Numbered from the stretch's first letter, positions 1-9,908 are shown. The stretch is 64,000 nt of DNA from Sphingomonadaceae bacterium (GCA_016000085.1 JAECRT010000009.1:25106-89105), one strand, 5' to 3'. Translations and numbers: made by a program. Notes: generated by a model from the letters alone, not told the origin.

Positions 1-931
1 GTTCGGCCAGTTCCTGTTCCGCACGTGGCCGGGCGCGGCGAGCCAGGTCGGCCAGGAAGGCGTCGACTTCCTCTCCATTGCGCGCCATCTTGGTGGACAG
101 CGACAAAGCGACCGCATCGGCATGGCCCAGCAGCCGTGCCGCATCCTGCCGCAGTGCCAGCAGTTGCGCGATCCGTTCGCCATTGTCGAACTGGCCGGCC
201 TGTGGTCCCTCATCCGATGCACGGGTGCCATAGGCTTCATAGACGGTGCGGCGGAGGTCGCGATCCGCCGCAAAGCCGGTGATGGCCCGCACCGATGGCG
301 CATGCAGGTCGATCAGCCAGCCGTCCAGCCCCTTTGCCTGCGCGGTGCGCGCCATGGCGTCGCGGTCGCTCTGTGGCACGCCATCAAGCCGCGCTGTGTC
401 GGTGATGTGCAGCGTCCATGCTTCGGTCGCATCCATCACGGCGTTGGCGAACTCCGTGGCCAGCCGTCCCTGTTCCACGCTGTTGGTGGCAAAGGCCGTC
501 CGGTCCGGCTCATCGAGCGCCACGCCTGACAGCTCGAAACCCTGCAAGGTCAGCGCCAGCGCGCGCGCCTCCGCTTCGCTCAGCCCATCGGTCGGGATTG
601 TGGCGAGCGCATCATAGAGCGCGCGATCCTGTCCGACTTCCGCAAAATAGGTGTCGATCAGCGGCTGCGCCTTGCCATGGGCGGCGCGCAATTCCGGGCT
701 GTTCGCGACGCCGGTCAGGTGGCCGACCGTCTGCCATGCGCGCGACAGGGCTGCGTCGGCGCTTTCCTTGGCAAGGAATACGTCGGCAAAACCCCGCGCC
801 GCCGCACATCGGCGCATCGCCGCGCGGTGGGTGGCGATCGCCGATTCGACGGCGGGCAGGACATGGTCGGGGCGAATGTCGGCGAAGCGGGGGTGCAGCC
901 GGGCGTCGAGCAGGGGATTGATGTCAGTCAT
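1..931 (-). CDS. M3 family metallopeptidase (oligopeptidase A-like), N-terminal part; runs off the window start
   Basis: Reverse-strand frame open from ATG at 931 (MTDINPLLDARLHPRFADIRPDHVLPAVESAIATHRAAM...) to position 1; N-terminus resembles PrlC/oligopeptidase A. The HExxH motif would lie outside the window. Confidence 0.8.
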   Translation of the reverse strand, partial: MTDINPLLDARLHPRFADIRPDHVLPAVESAIATHRAAMRRCAAARGFADVFLAKESADAALSRAWQTVGHLTGVANSPELRAAHGKAQPLIDTYFAEVGQDRALYDALATIPTDGLSEAEARALALTLQGFELSGVALDEPDRTAFATNSVEQGRLATEFANAVMDATEAWTLHITDTARLDGVPQSDRDAMARTAQAKGLDGWLIDLHAPSVRAITGFAADRDLRRTVYEAYGTRASDEGPQAGQFDNGERIAQLLALRQDAARLLGHADAVALSLSTKMARNGEEVDAFLADLARRARPRAEQELAE

Positions 932-975
932 GCCTGCTTCCTGACACAGGCCCGGCGATTATCCAAGATACAGGT

Positions 976-1638
976 TCAGATCGGCCAGCCATCCTGCCGA
1001 TAGGCGGAATCCCAAAACATCCATTCAAAGCGTGTGGCCATGCGGAACGCACGCGCCATCGCATCGCGCGTGGCCGGTGTGGCGGCTGCGGCGGCGTCAT
1101 CCACCAGCGCGCGGACCCGGTCGGTCGCTTCGCCAAAGGCTGGCGCGGCATAGGTCTCGATCCATGGGGCATAGGGGTTCGGGCTGGCGGCGCGTGGCTT
1201 GATGGCGCAGCCGACCTCCCAATAGACCCAGAAGCAGGGCAATATGCCCGCGATCAGTTCCTCATAGCTGCGCGTGGCGGCCAGGCTGGCGAGATAGCTG
1301 GTATAGCCCAAACAGGTCGGGCTGGGTTCGATCGCTTCGGCCATTCCCGCGCTGACGCCGAACTGCGCGAAAAAGGCCTGATGCAGCCCTTCCTCTACGA
1401 CCACGGCGACCTTGGCGCCGTCGGAAAATTCCATCCGGCCTGCCGCTGTTGGCGCGCGCGCCGCCGCGATCGCCAGCACGCGGGCATATTCGGCGAGATA
1501 ATGGCTGTCCTGCACGATATAATGCTGGAACGCAGGCTGGGGCAGGGTGCCGTTCGCCAGTTCGGTCAGGAAGGGATGGGCCAGGATCGCCTGCCGCAGC
1601 GGGGCAACATCTTCCCATATCTCCGCGCAAAAGCTCAT
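976..1638 (-). CDS. tenA: TenA family protein (thiaminase II / aminopyrimidine aminohydrolase)
   Basis: 220 aa; TenA-like 'HYIVQDSHYL' and 'ILPCFWVYWEVG' with the conserved active-site Cys; adjacent to a TPP-riboswitch-linked gene. Confidence 0.88.
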   Translation of the reverse strand: MSFCAEIWEDVAPLRQAILAHPFLTELANGTLPQPAFQHYIVQDSHYLAEYARVLAIAAARAPTAAGRMEFSDGAKVAVVVEEGLHQAFFAQFGVSAGMAEAIEPSPTCLGYTSYLASLAATRSYEELIAGILPCFWVYWEVGCAIKPRAASPNPYAPWIETYAAPAFGEATDRVRALVDDAAAAATPATRDAMARAFRMATRFEWMFWDSAYRQDGWPI

Positions 1639-1652
1639 CGCCGTGCCTCCTG

Positions 1653-3809
1653 TCAGAATGTCATGCGGGCGCTGGCGCCGAACTGGCGGCCCGCATTGAT
1701 GGTGAAACTATCGAACGGACCATTGGGACCAAGGCCCAGCAGCAGCGGCAATTGCTGCTGCCCAAAGGCTGAGATCGCCCAGCGCTTGTCGAGCAGGTTC
1801 TTCGCCCAGACATCGAACGTCCATGCGCCGTGGCTGACCCCAATCCGCCCGTCGACCGACGCATAGCCGGGCGAGTGGAGGATATTGTCGATCTCGAAGT
1901 CCACGCGGGAGACATAGGCGACGCTCAGCCGCGCATCGACCTTTGCCGGTCCCGCCGCGCCCTGCCAGCCTATGCCGCCGTTCAGCGTCCAGTCGGGCGC
2001 GTTGGGTGTGCGCTGGCCGCTCATGTCGAGGATCGCGGGTTCGCCCGTTTCCGGGGTCGGATTGGGGGTTAGATAATGGCCAGTGCGGCTGTGGGTCCAG
2101 GCGATGCCGCCATCGGCGCGGAATCCCGCGCCCAGCGCGACATCGGCGGATGCTTCCAGTCCATGCACTTTTACCTTGGGGACCGACAGCACCACCGAAT
2201 TGCCCAGGAACACGGTGTTTTGGAAATTGCGATAATCGGTGACGAAGCCCGCGATCGACGCCCGCACCGCGCCATCTGCGCTCTGGGCCTTGACGCCCGC
2301 TTCGACCGATTTGGTGGTTTCGCCGGGGAAGACCGCCTGCCACACATCGGCCGGGCCGGGCAGGGGATTGAAGCCGCCCGCCTTGAAGCCCACCGCGCCG
2401 GTCACATAGGCGGTCAGCTGGTCGCTCGGCCGCCATGCGAGCGACAATTTGGGCTGCCATTTGTCGAAGGTCCGCGCCCGCTGCGCCACCAAGGCGGCGC
2501 TGGTCACGCCAACCGTATCTTCCTTGCGGCGATCCCGGTCGTAACGCAGCGCCGCGGTCAATTCGACCTGCGGCGCGATATCATAGCTTGCCTGCCCGAA
2601 TAAGCCGATCTGGTTCGACCGGGTTTCCGCGCGCAGCGCTTCGCTGCCAAACAGCAAAGGTCCAAAATCGTCGGTGCGGTCGCGCTCCAGCCGCTGGAAA
2701 AAGACGCCCATATGCCAGCGCAGCGGCCCGTCGCCGCGCGATGTCAGGCGTAATTCGCTGGTCCATGCCTGAATATCAACGGGTTGGGATATGGGTTGAA
2801 TACCATTAGGGAACAGCGGCAGGCCGCCCAGCGTGATCGGCGTATCGTTACGGAAATCCAGTTCCTCAACGAAATCCTTGTGATAGTTGTCATAGCCACC
2901 AGTCCAACTGAGCAGCAGCGCGTCGCCCAGTTCCTGTTCGTAGGTCGCCTGAGCGCCCCACCATTGGCGGTCCGCGCGCCCTTCGAAATCGCCGAAAGGA
3001 TTGGTCAGCGCGTTGCCCGACAAGCGCCCGCCGTAGAGCCCAGTGACATTGCCCGACGAGATATAGGCCGCGCCGCCTTCTTCATCGGCCCAGCCGAGGC
3101 GCAGCTTGAGCGTCGCGGTTTCGGTCAGCGCGACCTTGGCCTTGAGGCGCAGGTTGCGGCTGATCTGGCCGTCGACCTTCTTGTCGAGAAACGTGTTGCG
3201 GATGAAGCCGTCGCTGTTGCGGTAGGAGCCCGCCAGGCGCAGCTGTACCCGGTCGGACAGGGGCGCGTTCACCACGCCGTCGGCGGTCCATGTAAAGCCG
3301 TTGCCGATGCCGACCGCCGCTTCGCCGCCCCAGTCCGGGCCGGGATCGTTGGTGACCATATTGATCGCGCCGCCCGACGCCGAACGGCCGAACAGCGCAC
3401 CTTGCGGCCCCTTCAATATTTCGACACGGGCCACGTCATAGGGGCGCAGCGTGAACAATTCGCTATCCGCCAGCGCCAGCCCGTCGACGATATAGGCTAT
3501 AGACGGCGACTGGTTGCGGTTGGTCGATACGCCTCGCACCGAAATCAGGTTAGTGCCGGGGTCTTGATCGTGGATCATGAAGATGCCCGGCGTCGCCGCG
3601 ATGAAATCCTCGACCGTGGTCAGCTTGCGCGCGGCGATGGCGGCGGGGCCATAGACCGCGATCGTGTCCGGTACGCGGATTTCCGCTTCCACCCGGCCGC
3701 GCGCCGTCACGATGATGCGATCGGCATCCTGTTGGGCATGGGCCGCGCTGGCCAACAGCAGCGACAGGGTGAAAAAGCAGGTAGATGCAATGATGGCGTT
3801 ACGACGCAT
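1653..3809 (-). CDS. TonB-dependent receptor, probably for thiamine or a thiamine precursor
   Basis: 718 aa; signal peptide, plug domain (VEDFIAATPGIFMIHDQDPGTNLISVRGVSTNR; VEILKGPQGALFGRSASGGAINMVT), C-terminal beta-barrel ending in ...ARMTF; TPP riboswitch immediately upstream. Confidence 0.9.
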   Translation of the reverse strand: MRRNAIIASTCFFTLSLLLASAAHAQQDADRIIVTARGRVEAEIRVPDTIAVYGPAAIAARKLTTVEDFIAATPGIFMIHDQDPGTNLISVRGVSTNRNQSPSIAYIVDGLALADSELFTLRPYDVARVEILKGPQGALFGRSASGGAINMVTNDPGPDWGGEAAVGIGNGFTWTADGVVNAPLSDRVQLRLAGSYRNSDGFIRNTFLDKKVDGQISRNLRLKAKVALTETATLKLRLGWADEEGGAAYISSGNVTGLYGGRLSGNALTNPFGDFEGRADRQWWGAQATYEQELGDALLLSWTGGYDNYHKDFVEELDFRNDTPITLGGLPLFPNGIQPISQPVDIQAWTSELRLTSRGDGPLRWHMGVFFQRLERDRTDDFGPLLFGSEALRAETRSNQIGLFGQASYDIAPQVELTAALRYDRDRRKEDTVGVTSAALVAQRARTFDKWQPKLSLAWRPSDQLTAYVTGAVGFKAGGFNPLPGPADVWQAVFPGETTKSVEAGVKAQSADGAVRASIAGFVTDYRNFQNTVFLGNSVVLSVPKVKVHGLEASADVALGAGFRADGGIAWTHSRTGHYLTPNPTPETGEPAILDMSGQRTPNAPDWTLNGGIGWQGAAGPAKVDARLSVAYVSRVDFEIDNILHSPGYASVDGRIGVSHGAWTFDVWAKNLLDKRWAISAFGQQQLPLLLGLGPNGPFDSFTINAGRQFGASARMTF

Positions 3810-3819
3810 GGCCCTATTC

Positions 3820-3922
3820 CTCCGCCGGTATGAGCCGGATCAGGTTCGCGGGTTTGCGGACTGAGGCGCCCCTTGCGCCCGATCCGCGTCTCAGCCCTGA
3901 CAGCGCCAGGACACCCCGTGGG
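3820..3922 (-). promoter_or_regulatory. TPP (THI element) riboswitch upstream of the TonB receptor
   Basis: Reverse strand reads ACGGGGTGTCC...GGGCTGAGACGCGGATC...ACCCGCGAACCTGATCCGGCTCATACCGGCGGAGG: conserved CTGAGA and GAACCTGATC..(T)ACCGGCGGAGG blocks; the 3' end contains the Shine-Dalgarno about 7 nt before the ATG. Confidence 0.93.
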
Positions 3923-3968
3923 TGAATGAAGGAACAGCGCCTATGCCGCGAAACGCGCGGCGTCAACA

Positions 3969-5054
3969 TCAACGCACGAAGGGGTCGATCGTCCTGATCG
4001 TGCCATCGGCATTATAATGTAGTTCCGTCGCCTTGACGTTGCGCAGCCGCGTCTGCCCGGAAAGCTGGCTGTCGGCATAGAAAAGCCACCAGCGGCCGTC
4101 CTTTTCGACGATCGAATGGTGCGTGGTCCAGCCTTCCACCGGCTCCAGTATTCGGCCGCGATAGGTGAACGGGCCATAGGGCGAACTGCCAGTGGCATAG
4201 GCCAGGAAATGCGTGTCCCCGGTCGAGTAGCTGAAATAATATTGGCCCTTGTAACGGTGCATCCAGGCCGCTTCGAAGAAACGCCGGTCATGATCGCCGC
4301 CCAGCAGGGGCTTGCCCTGTTCATCCAATATCTGGATCGGGCGGGGCGTTTCGGCAAATTCGGTCATGTCGCCCGTCATCTTCGCGACGCGCGGCATGAG
4401 GGCAGGCTTGTCGTCGGCCATCAGGTCGGTCTTGGACCCATTGGGATTATAGCGGCCGTCGATATTGCGTTGAAGCTGGCCGCCCCATATGCCGCCGAAA
4501 TACATGTAGCTTTCGCCATCCTGGTCGGTGAAGACGGACGGGTCGATCGAATAGCTGCCCTTGATCGGTTCGGGCCGCGCCTTGAATGGACCCATCGGAT
4601 TGCTTGATGTCGCAACGCCGATGCGGAAGGCGCCGCTGCGGTCCTTGGCCGGGAAATAAAGATAATAGGTGCCGTCCTTATGCGCGGCGTCGGGCGCCCA
4701 CATCTGCTTGTCGGCCCATGGCACGTCCTTCACGTCTAGCGCGACCGGGCCAAGCGTAACCGGACCACCGACGCGGTCCATCGACAGGATGCGATAGTCG
4801 CGCATTTCGAAATGGCTGCCCAGATCATCCTCCGGCGTCGGGCCGTCAATGTCGTGGCTGGGATAGACATAGATTTTGCCGTTCCACACATGAGCGGACG
4901 GATCGGCGGTATAGATTTCGCTGACCAGCGGCTGCGACAGATAGCGGCGTGAGGCTTTATCGGTAGTCGCGGTAGGAGAGGCGTGTTGGCATCCTGCGGT
5001 CAACGCCAGCAGGGCAAGGGGCAACGTCCTGATGATGGGCAGTTGCATGGGCAT
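3969..5054 (-). CDS. Glycoside hydrolase family 43-like lipoprotein (arabinosidase/xylosidase type)
   Basis: Five-bladed GH43-like sequence (YTADPSAHVWNGKIYVYPSHD; DKQMWAPDAAHKDGTYYLYFPAKD; SIDPSVFTDQDGESYMYFGG); lipobox LALTAGC. ATG 5054 preceded by GGAGAGG is preferred over 5114. Confidence 0.85.
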   Translation of the reverse strand: MPMQLPIIRTLPLALLALTAGCQHASPTATTDKASRRYLSQPLVSEIYTADPSAHVWNGKIYVYPSHDIDGPTPEDDLGSHFEMRDYRILSMDRVGGPVTLGPVALDVKDVPWADKQMWAPDAAHKDGTYYLYFPAKDRSGAFRIGVATSSNPMGPFKARPEPIKGSYSIDPSVFTDQDGESYMYFGGIWGGQLQRNIDGRYNPNGSKTDLMADDKPALMPRVAKMTGDMTEFAETPRPIQILDEQGKPLLGGDHDRRFFEAAWMHRYKGQYYFSYSTGDTHFLAYATGSSPYGPFTYRGRILEPVEGWTTHHSIVEKDGRWWLFYADSQLSGQTRLRNVKATELHYNADGTIRTIDPFVR

Positions 5055-5086
5055 GATGATCCTCTCCATTGTCCTTGTTTCAGACA

Positions 5087-5125
5087 AGGTAGCGCTATCA
5101 TTTTTTGAAAGCAATCATGCTTTCA
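5087..5125. promoter_or_regulatory. Putative LacI-family operators upstream of GH43
   Basis: AGGTAGCGCTATCA (5087-5100, core TAGCGCTA) and a perfect 8-bp inverted repeat TGAAAGCA-ATCA-TGCTTTCA (5106-5125), next to a LacI-family gene. Confidence 0.55.
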
Positions 5126-5150
5126 CGGTTGTCGCGTGATGGGCCGCGCT

Positions 5151-6203
5151 TCATTCCGGTCGCTGGTGGTGCGGTGGGACGGCATCGGATTGACGCCGGA
5201 TCAAACGATAGTCGAGTTTCTTGTGACGCGGCGGAGCATCGGCATCGGCCTGTGCGCCGCCACGGATCGCGGTAGCAAGCAGGGCCATAGCTTCCCGGCT
5301 CATGTCGCGGATCGGCTGGTGAATGGTTGTCAGGCTGGGCCAGATCGCGGATGCCAGCGGCGCATCGTCAAACCCGCATACGGTCAGTTCGGCCGGAACA
5401 TTGAGTTGCCGCTGATGCGCGATGGTGATGGCGGCGACCGCCATATCGTCATTACAGGCGAAAATCGCAGTCGGCCGGATCGCCAGCGATAGCAATTGTT
5501 CGGCCGCCTCCAGCCCCGATCGATAACTGAAATCTCCCTGCACGATCCATTCGTCGGCAATGGACAGCCCATGATCCGCCATCGCCTGACGATAGCCCTC
5601 GAACCGCCGCGCGCTCGCACGGTGCTGAATATTGCCCTGGATGAAGGCGATGCGCCGATGCCCCAGATCGATCAGGTGGCGCGTCATGTCCTGCGCGGCA
5701 TGGCGATCGTCGATAGCGACCGCCATCAGGCTGGCATGCTGGTTGTCGGGGGCGATGGCCACGGCCGGAATGGCATGGCGCGCGAGCGCTTCGTTGAGTT
5801 CGGCCCAGTCACACAGCGGCGGCGGCACAATAACGCCGGATACGCGTGCCTGGGAAATTTGCGCGATGATATCTTCGGCCGACGCATCGGGGGCGCATTG
5901 TTCGACCATCAGATGAAAATGATGGCCCGCCGCCTCATCCAGCGCGCCGAGCAGCAATTCGCCCAGATAGGCGGACGTGGTGGTGTTGCGATATAGCAAG
6001 GCCACGCGCCGGTCATCGCTGCCCGCCAGCGCGCGTGCTGCGGCGTTGGGCGCATAGTTGAGTTCGGCGACCGCTTTTTCGACCTTGGCGCGGGTCTGCG
6101 GACTGACCCAGCTTTGCTTGTTGACCACGCGCGACACGGTCATGAGCGATACGCCAGCGCGGGCGGCCACATCGCGAATGGTGGGGAGCTTGCGGTCGTT
6201 CAT
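5151..6203 (-). CDS. LacI family transcriptional regulator
   Basis: N-terminal HTH 'LPTIRDVAARAGVSLMTVSRVVNKQSWVSPQTRAKV'; periplasmic-binding-like effector domain. ATG at 6203 preferred over 6326. Confidence 0.93.
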   Translation of the reverse strand: MNDRKLPTIRDVAARAGVSLMTVSRVVNKQSWVSPQTRAKVEKAVAELNYAPNAAARALAGSDDRRVALLYRNTTTSAYLGELLLGALDEAAGHHFHLMVEQCAPDASAEDIIAQISQARVSGVIVPPPLCDWAELNEALARHAIPAVAIAPDNQHASLMAVAIDDRHAAQDMTRHLIDLGHRRIAFIQGNIQHRASARRFEGYRQAMADHGLSIADEWIVQGDFSYRSGLEAAEQLLSLAIRPTAIFACNDDMAVAAITIAHQRQLNVPAELTVCGFDDAPLASAIWPSLTTIHQPIRDMSREAMALLATAIRGGAQADADAPPRHKKLDYRLIRRQSDAVPPHHQRPE

Positions 6204-6469
6204 GGCCTGCGCGACGGGACGCGGGCGAGCGACAGGAAGCAGCGCCCTGTCATGGGCGGCTGGTGTAGCTGATCGGCAGAAGGGTGCATGGGCGGGAGGT
6301 TGGCCCCAGAAAGAGATCGCAAGCAATGTGTGCGAGGCATATGCCGCATCCTGTTGTTGTCAAGCAATCAAGCCTTTCGCCCGACTCGTTTGCGGCCCCC
6401 TACCCTTGATGTGGTCACCCGCCCTGTGCGAAGGAACCCACCGTAGCGGCGACAGGCTGGAGACAAGAT

Positions 6470-7432
6470 ATGACGGAAAGCGCCACGATAAGGGAGGGCA
6501 TGCGCCGGATCGAAGGTGGCCGTTTCCACATGGGGTCGGAACGCTTCTATCCCGAAGAACGTCCCGTGCGCGAAGTGCAGGTCGACAGCTTCTGGATCGA
6601 CGAAGTGCCGGTTACCAATGCGGCGTTCGCTCGGTTCGTCGAGGCGACAGGCTATCGTACTTTCGCGGAAATCGCGCCGGACCCGCGCGATTATCCCGGC
6701 ATGTCTCCCGATCTGGCGCAACCGGGTTCGCTCTTGTTTGAACGGACGCGCGGTCCGGTGGATCTGCGCGATTTCAGTCAGTGGTGGGCGTTTCGGCCGG
6801 GTACAGACTGGCGGCATCCCTGGGGACCGGAAAGCGGGATCGACGGGCTGGAGGATCATCCCGTCGTGCATGTCGCCTGGGGCGATGTGCTGGCCTATGC
6901 GCATTGGGCGGGCAAGGATCTGCCGACCGAGGCGGAATGGGAATTTGCCGCGCGTGGCGGACTTGACCGGGCGGAATTTGCGTGGGGCGATGAACTCGCG
7001 CCCGGCGGGGCGATGCTCGCTAATTATTGGCAGGGTGTCTTTCCCTACGACAATCAACTGCTCGACGGGTGGGAGCGGACGTCCCCGGTGCGCAGCTACC
7101 CGGCCAATGGCCATGGCCTGTACGATATGGTCGGCAATATATGGGAATGGACCAGCGACTGGTGGAGCCTGCCGACGGTCCATAAGAAGCCGTTCAAGGA
7201 TGCTTGTTGCGTTCCGGCCAATCCGCGCGGCGGCAAGGAGCGTCATAGCATTGACCCGGCAGATGCGCTGGGGCGGATCGGGCGCAAGGTTCTAAAGGGT
7301 GGATCGCATCTATGTGCGCCCAGTTATTGCCAGCGCTACCGCCCGGCGGCCCGTCATGCGCAGGCGATCGACAGTTCGACCAGCCATATCGGCTTCCGCT
7401 GCATCGTGCGGGTGGACCCAGCTGGCAAATGA
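6470..7432 (+). CDS. Formylglycine-generating enzyme (SUMF1/FGE) family protein
   Basis: 320 aa; 'GGRFHMGSE', 'LPTEAEWEFAARGG', 'GNIWEWTSDWW' and 'GGSHLCAPSYCQRYRPAARHAQAIDSSTSHIGFRC' retaining both FGE catalytic-type cysteines. Confidence 0.9.
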   Translation: MTESATIREGMRRIEGGRFHMGSERFYPEERPVREVQVDSFWIDEVPVTNAAFARFVEATGYRTFAEIAPDPRDYPGMSPDLAQPGSLLFERTRGPVDLRDFSQWWAFRPGTDWRHPWGPESGIDGLEDHPVVHVAWGDVLAYAHWAGKDLPTEAEWEFAARGGLDRAEFAWGDELAPGGAMLANYWQGVFPYDNQLLDGWERTSPVRSYPANGHGLYDMVGNIWEWTSDWWSLPTVHKKPFKDACCVPANPRGGKERHSIDPADALGRIGRKVLKGGSHLCAPSYCQRYRPAARHAQAIDSSTSHIGFRCIVRVDPAGK

Positions 7433-7493
7433 CGCCGGGCAATGCCCGGCGCCTGCCCACACGGCATAACGGCGCCCCGCCAAAGCGGGGCGC
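7433..7493. terminator. Two tandem hairpins between convergent genes
   Basis: CGCCGGGC-AAT-GCCCGGCG (7433-7451) and GCGCCCCGC-CAAA-GCGGGGCGC (7472-7493) between the FGE and HU stop codons. Confidence 0.65.
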
Positions 7494-7500
7494 GCGTTGA

Positions 7501-7776
7501 TCAGCCGTTCAGCAGATCCTTGACTGCCTTCGCCGGGGCGAAAGTCAGCTTCTTGGACGCTGCGATCTGGATGGTTTCACCAGTCGAGGGGTTCCGGCCT
7601 TCGCGGGCTGGGCTGTCCTTGACCTTGAACTTGCCAAAGCCGTTCAGCGAGATTTCATCGCCCTTCGACGCGGCTGCGGCAATGTTGGTGAACAGGGCGT
7701 CGACAGCCTTCTTGGCGTCGGCCTTCGTCACACCCAGATCCGTGGCCAGGGCCTCGGCAAGATCGCTATTGTTCAT
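7501..7776 (-). CDS. HU family DNA-binding protein
   Basis: MNNSDLAEALATDLGVTKADAKKAVDALF...ISLNGFGKFKVKDSPAREGRNPSTGETIQIAASKKLTFAPAKAVKDLLNG; HU/IHF signature. Confidence 0.95.
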   Translation of the reverse strand: MNNSDLAEALATDLGVTKADAKKAVDALFTNIAAAASKGDEISLNGFGKFKVKDSPAREGRNPSTGETIQIAASKKLTFAPAKAVKDLLNG

Positions 7777-7961
7777 GAACTTCTCCCGGTTTGTGGATGA
7801 TGGCAGGCTGCATAGCCGCAATTGCGGGCGGTTCACAACAGGCTGTGACGCCCAAACGCTGAAATAACGGGGTTAATACACCTCTCGACCGCTTTGAGTT
7901 CCCTTTCAGGCGTATCACTCGGCCAATTGTATGGGCGACAGGGCAGCGAATTGCCCCAAAA

Positions 7962-8795
7962 TCAAAGACGGGCGGCGTGCCAACGTAGATGATCCTCCAT
8001 GAAGGTCGAGATGCAATAATAGCTATGGTCATAGCCATCGCGCAGGCGCAGCGTCAGCGGAATATCCGCCGCCAGGCACGCCGCGCGCAGCAGATCGGGC
8101 CGCAATTCCTTCTCCAGAAAGGGGTCGGCGCCGCCCTGATCGATCAGTATCGCGTCGATTCGCGCGCCATCCTCGATCAGTGCCACCGCGTCATGGCGGC
8201 GCCATACGGCGTTATCCTGCCCCAGATAACCGCCCAGCGCCTTTTGCCCCCATGGCACCTGCGATGGCGCGACGATCGGGGCGAAGGCCGAGACGGCCTT
8301 GAAACGATCGGGAAAGGTCAGCCCGATCGTCAGCGCCCCGTGGCCGCCCATCGAATGACCCATGATCGACTGGCGATCCATGTCGGCAGGGAATTGGGCA
8401 GCGATCAACGTGGGCAGTTCGTCGGTGATGTAGGACCACATGCGGTAATGCGTCGCGAAGGGCGGCTGCGTGGCGTCGACATAGAAGCCCGCGCCCAAAC
8501 CAAAATCATAGGCGCCGTCAGGATCGTCGGCCACGCCCTCACCCCGTGGCGAGGTGTCCGGCGCGACGAAGATCAGCCCCAGTTCCGCACAGGCGCGGCG
8601 GAACTCGCCCTTTTCCGTGACATTGGCATGGGTGCAGGTCAGCCCCGACAGATACCAGACCACCGGCAGCTTTGCGCCCGGCGCATGGGGCGGGACATAG
8701 ACCGAGAAGGTCATGTCCGTTCCCGTGGCCGTGGAGGCATGGCGATAAACGCCTTGCACACCATCATGGGCGTGGTTGGTGGATAGGGTTTCCAT
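7962..8795 (-). CDS. fghA: S-formylglutathione hydrolase
   Basis: Esterase D-like; GHSMGGHGAL nucleophile elbow, 'WYLSGLTCTHANVTEKGEFRRACAELGLIFVAPDTSPRG'; adjacent to frmA. Confidence 0.95.
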   Translation of the reverse strand: METLSTNHAHDGVQGVYRHASTATGTDMTFSVYVPPHAPGAKLPVVWYLSGLTCTHANVTEKGEFRRACAELGLIFVAPDTSPRGEGVADDPDGAYDFGLGAGFYVDATQPPFATHYRMWSYITDELPTLIAAQFPADMDRQSIMGHSMGGHGALTIGLTFPDRFKAVSAFAPIVAPSQVPWGQKALGGYLGQDNAVWRRHDAVALIEDGARIDAILIDQGGADPFLEKELRPDLLRAACLAADIPLTLRLRDGYDHSYYCISTFMEDHLRWHAARL

Positions 8796-8798
8796 CGA

Positions 8799-9908
8799 TC
8801 AGAACACCACGACGGAACGGATGCTTTCGCCCGCGTGCATAAGGTCGAAGCCCTTGTTGATCTCCTCCAGGGTCAGCACATGGGTAATCATCGGGTCGAT
8901 CTCGATCTTGCCGTTCATGTACCAGTCGACGATCTTGGGCACGTCGGTACGCCCGCGCGCGCCGCCAAAGGCGCTGCCCTGCCAGACGCGGCCAATGACG
9001 AGCTGGAAGGGGCGGGTAGAGATTTCCTTGCCCGCCTCGGCCACGCCGATCACCGTCGATACGCCCCAGCCGCGATGGCAGGCTTCCAACGCCTGGCGCA
9101 TGACATTGGTGTTGCCGGTGCAGTCGAACGTATAATCCGCGCCGCCATCGGTCAGCGCGACGAGATGCTGGACGATGTCGCCCTCGATCTGCGTGGGGTT
9201 GACGAAATGGGTCATGCCAAAGCGACGGCCCCATTCTTCACGATCCGGGTTGATATCAACGCCCACGATCTTGTCCGCGCCGACCATCCGCGCGCCTTGC
9301 AGCACGTTGAGGCCGATGCCTCCCAGGCCAAAGACGATGACGTTGGAACCGGGCGTCACCTTCGCGCTGTTCACGACCGCGCCGACGCCCGTGGTCACGC
9401 CGCAACCGATGTAGCAGCTCTTGTCGAACGGCGCGTCTTCCCGGATTTTGGCCACCGCGATTTCGGGCAATACGGTGAAGTTGGAGAAGGTCGAGCAGCC
9501 CATATAATGAAAGATCGGCTGGCCCTTGTAGGAAAAGCGGGTCGTGCCGTCGGGCATCAATCCCTGGCCCTGCGTCGCGCGGATCGCGGTGCACAGGTTG
9601 GTCTTGCCGCTGAGGCAGCTTTTGCACTGGCGGCATTCGGGCGTGTAAAGCGGGATGACATGATCGCCCGGCTTGACCGAGGTTACGCCGGGGCCGACTT
9701 CACGCACGATGCCCGCGCCTTCATGCCCCAATATGCTGGGGAAGATGCCCTCGCTGTCGAAACCGTCGAGCGTGTAGGCGTCGGTATGGCATATGCCCGT
9801 CGCCATGATTTCGACCAGAACCTCGCCCGCTTTTGGGCCTTCCAGATCGACTTCCACGATCTCAAGGGGCTTCTTCGCTTCAAAGGCAACGGCGGCGCGG
9901 GTCTTCAT
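8799..9908 (-). CDS. frmA: S-(hydroxymethyl)glutathione dehydrogenase / class III alcohol dehydrogenase
   Basis: [33 protein letters not shown]...[17 protein letters not shown]...GHEGAGIV...[15 protein letters not shown]; class III ADH. Confidence 0.96.
   Translation of the reverse strand: MKTRAAVAFEAKKPLEIVEVDLEGPKAGEVLVEIMATGICHTDAYTLDGFDSEGIFPSILGHEGAGIVREVGPGVTSVKPGDHVIPLYTPECRQCKSCLSGKTNLCTAIRATQGQGLMPDGTTRFSYKGQPIFHYMGCSTFSNFTVLPEIAVAKIREDAPFDKSCYIGCGVTTGVGAVVNSAKVTPGSNVIVFGLGGIGLNVLQGARMVGADKIVGVDINPDREEWGRRFGMTHFVNPTQIEGDIVQHLVALTDGGADYTFDCTGNTNVMRQALEACHRGWGVSTVIGVAEAGKEISTRPFQLVIGRVWQGSAFGGARGRTDVPKIVDWYMNGKIEIDPMITHVLTLEEINKGFDLMHAGESIRSVVVF

Noticed and set aside
2784-3833. 349-aa plus-strand ORF
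   Set aside because: Antisense to the TonB receptor; shadow ORF that also runs into the riboswitch.
7433-7493. Tandem palindromes considered as mobile-element ends or REP sequences
   Set aside because: They sit exactly between convergent stop codons and have terminator geometry; no transposase or target duplication seen.
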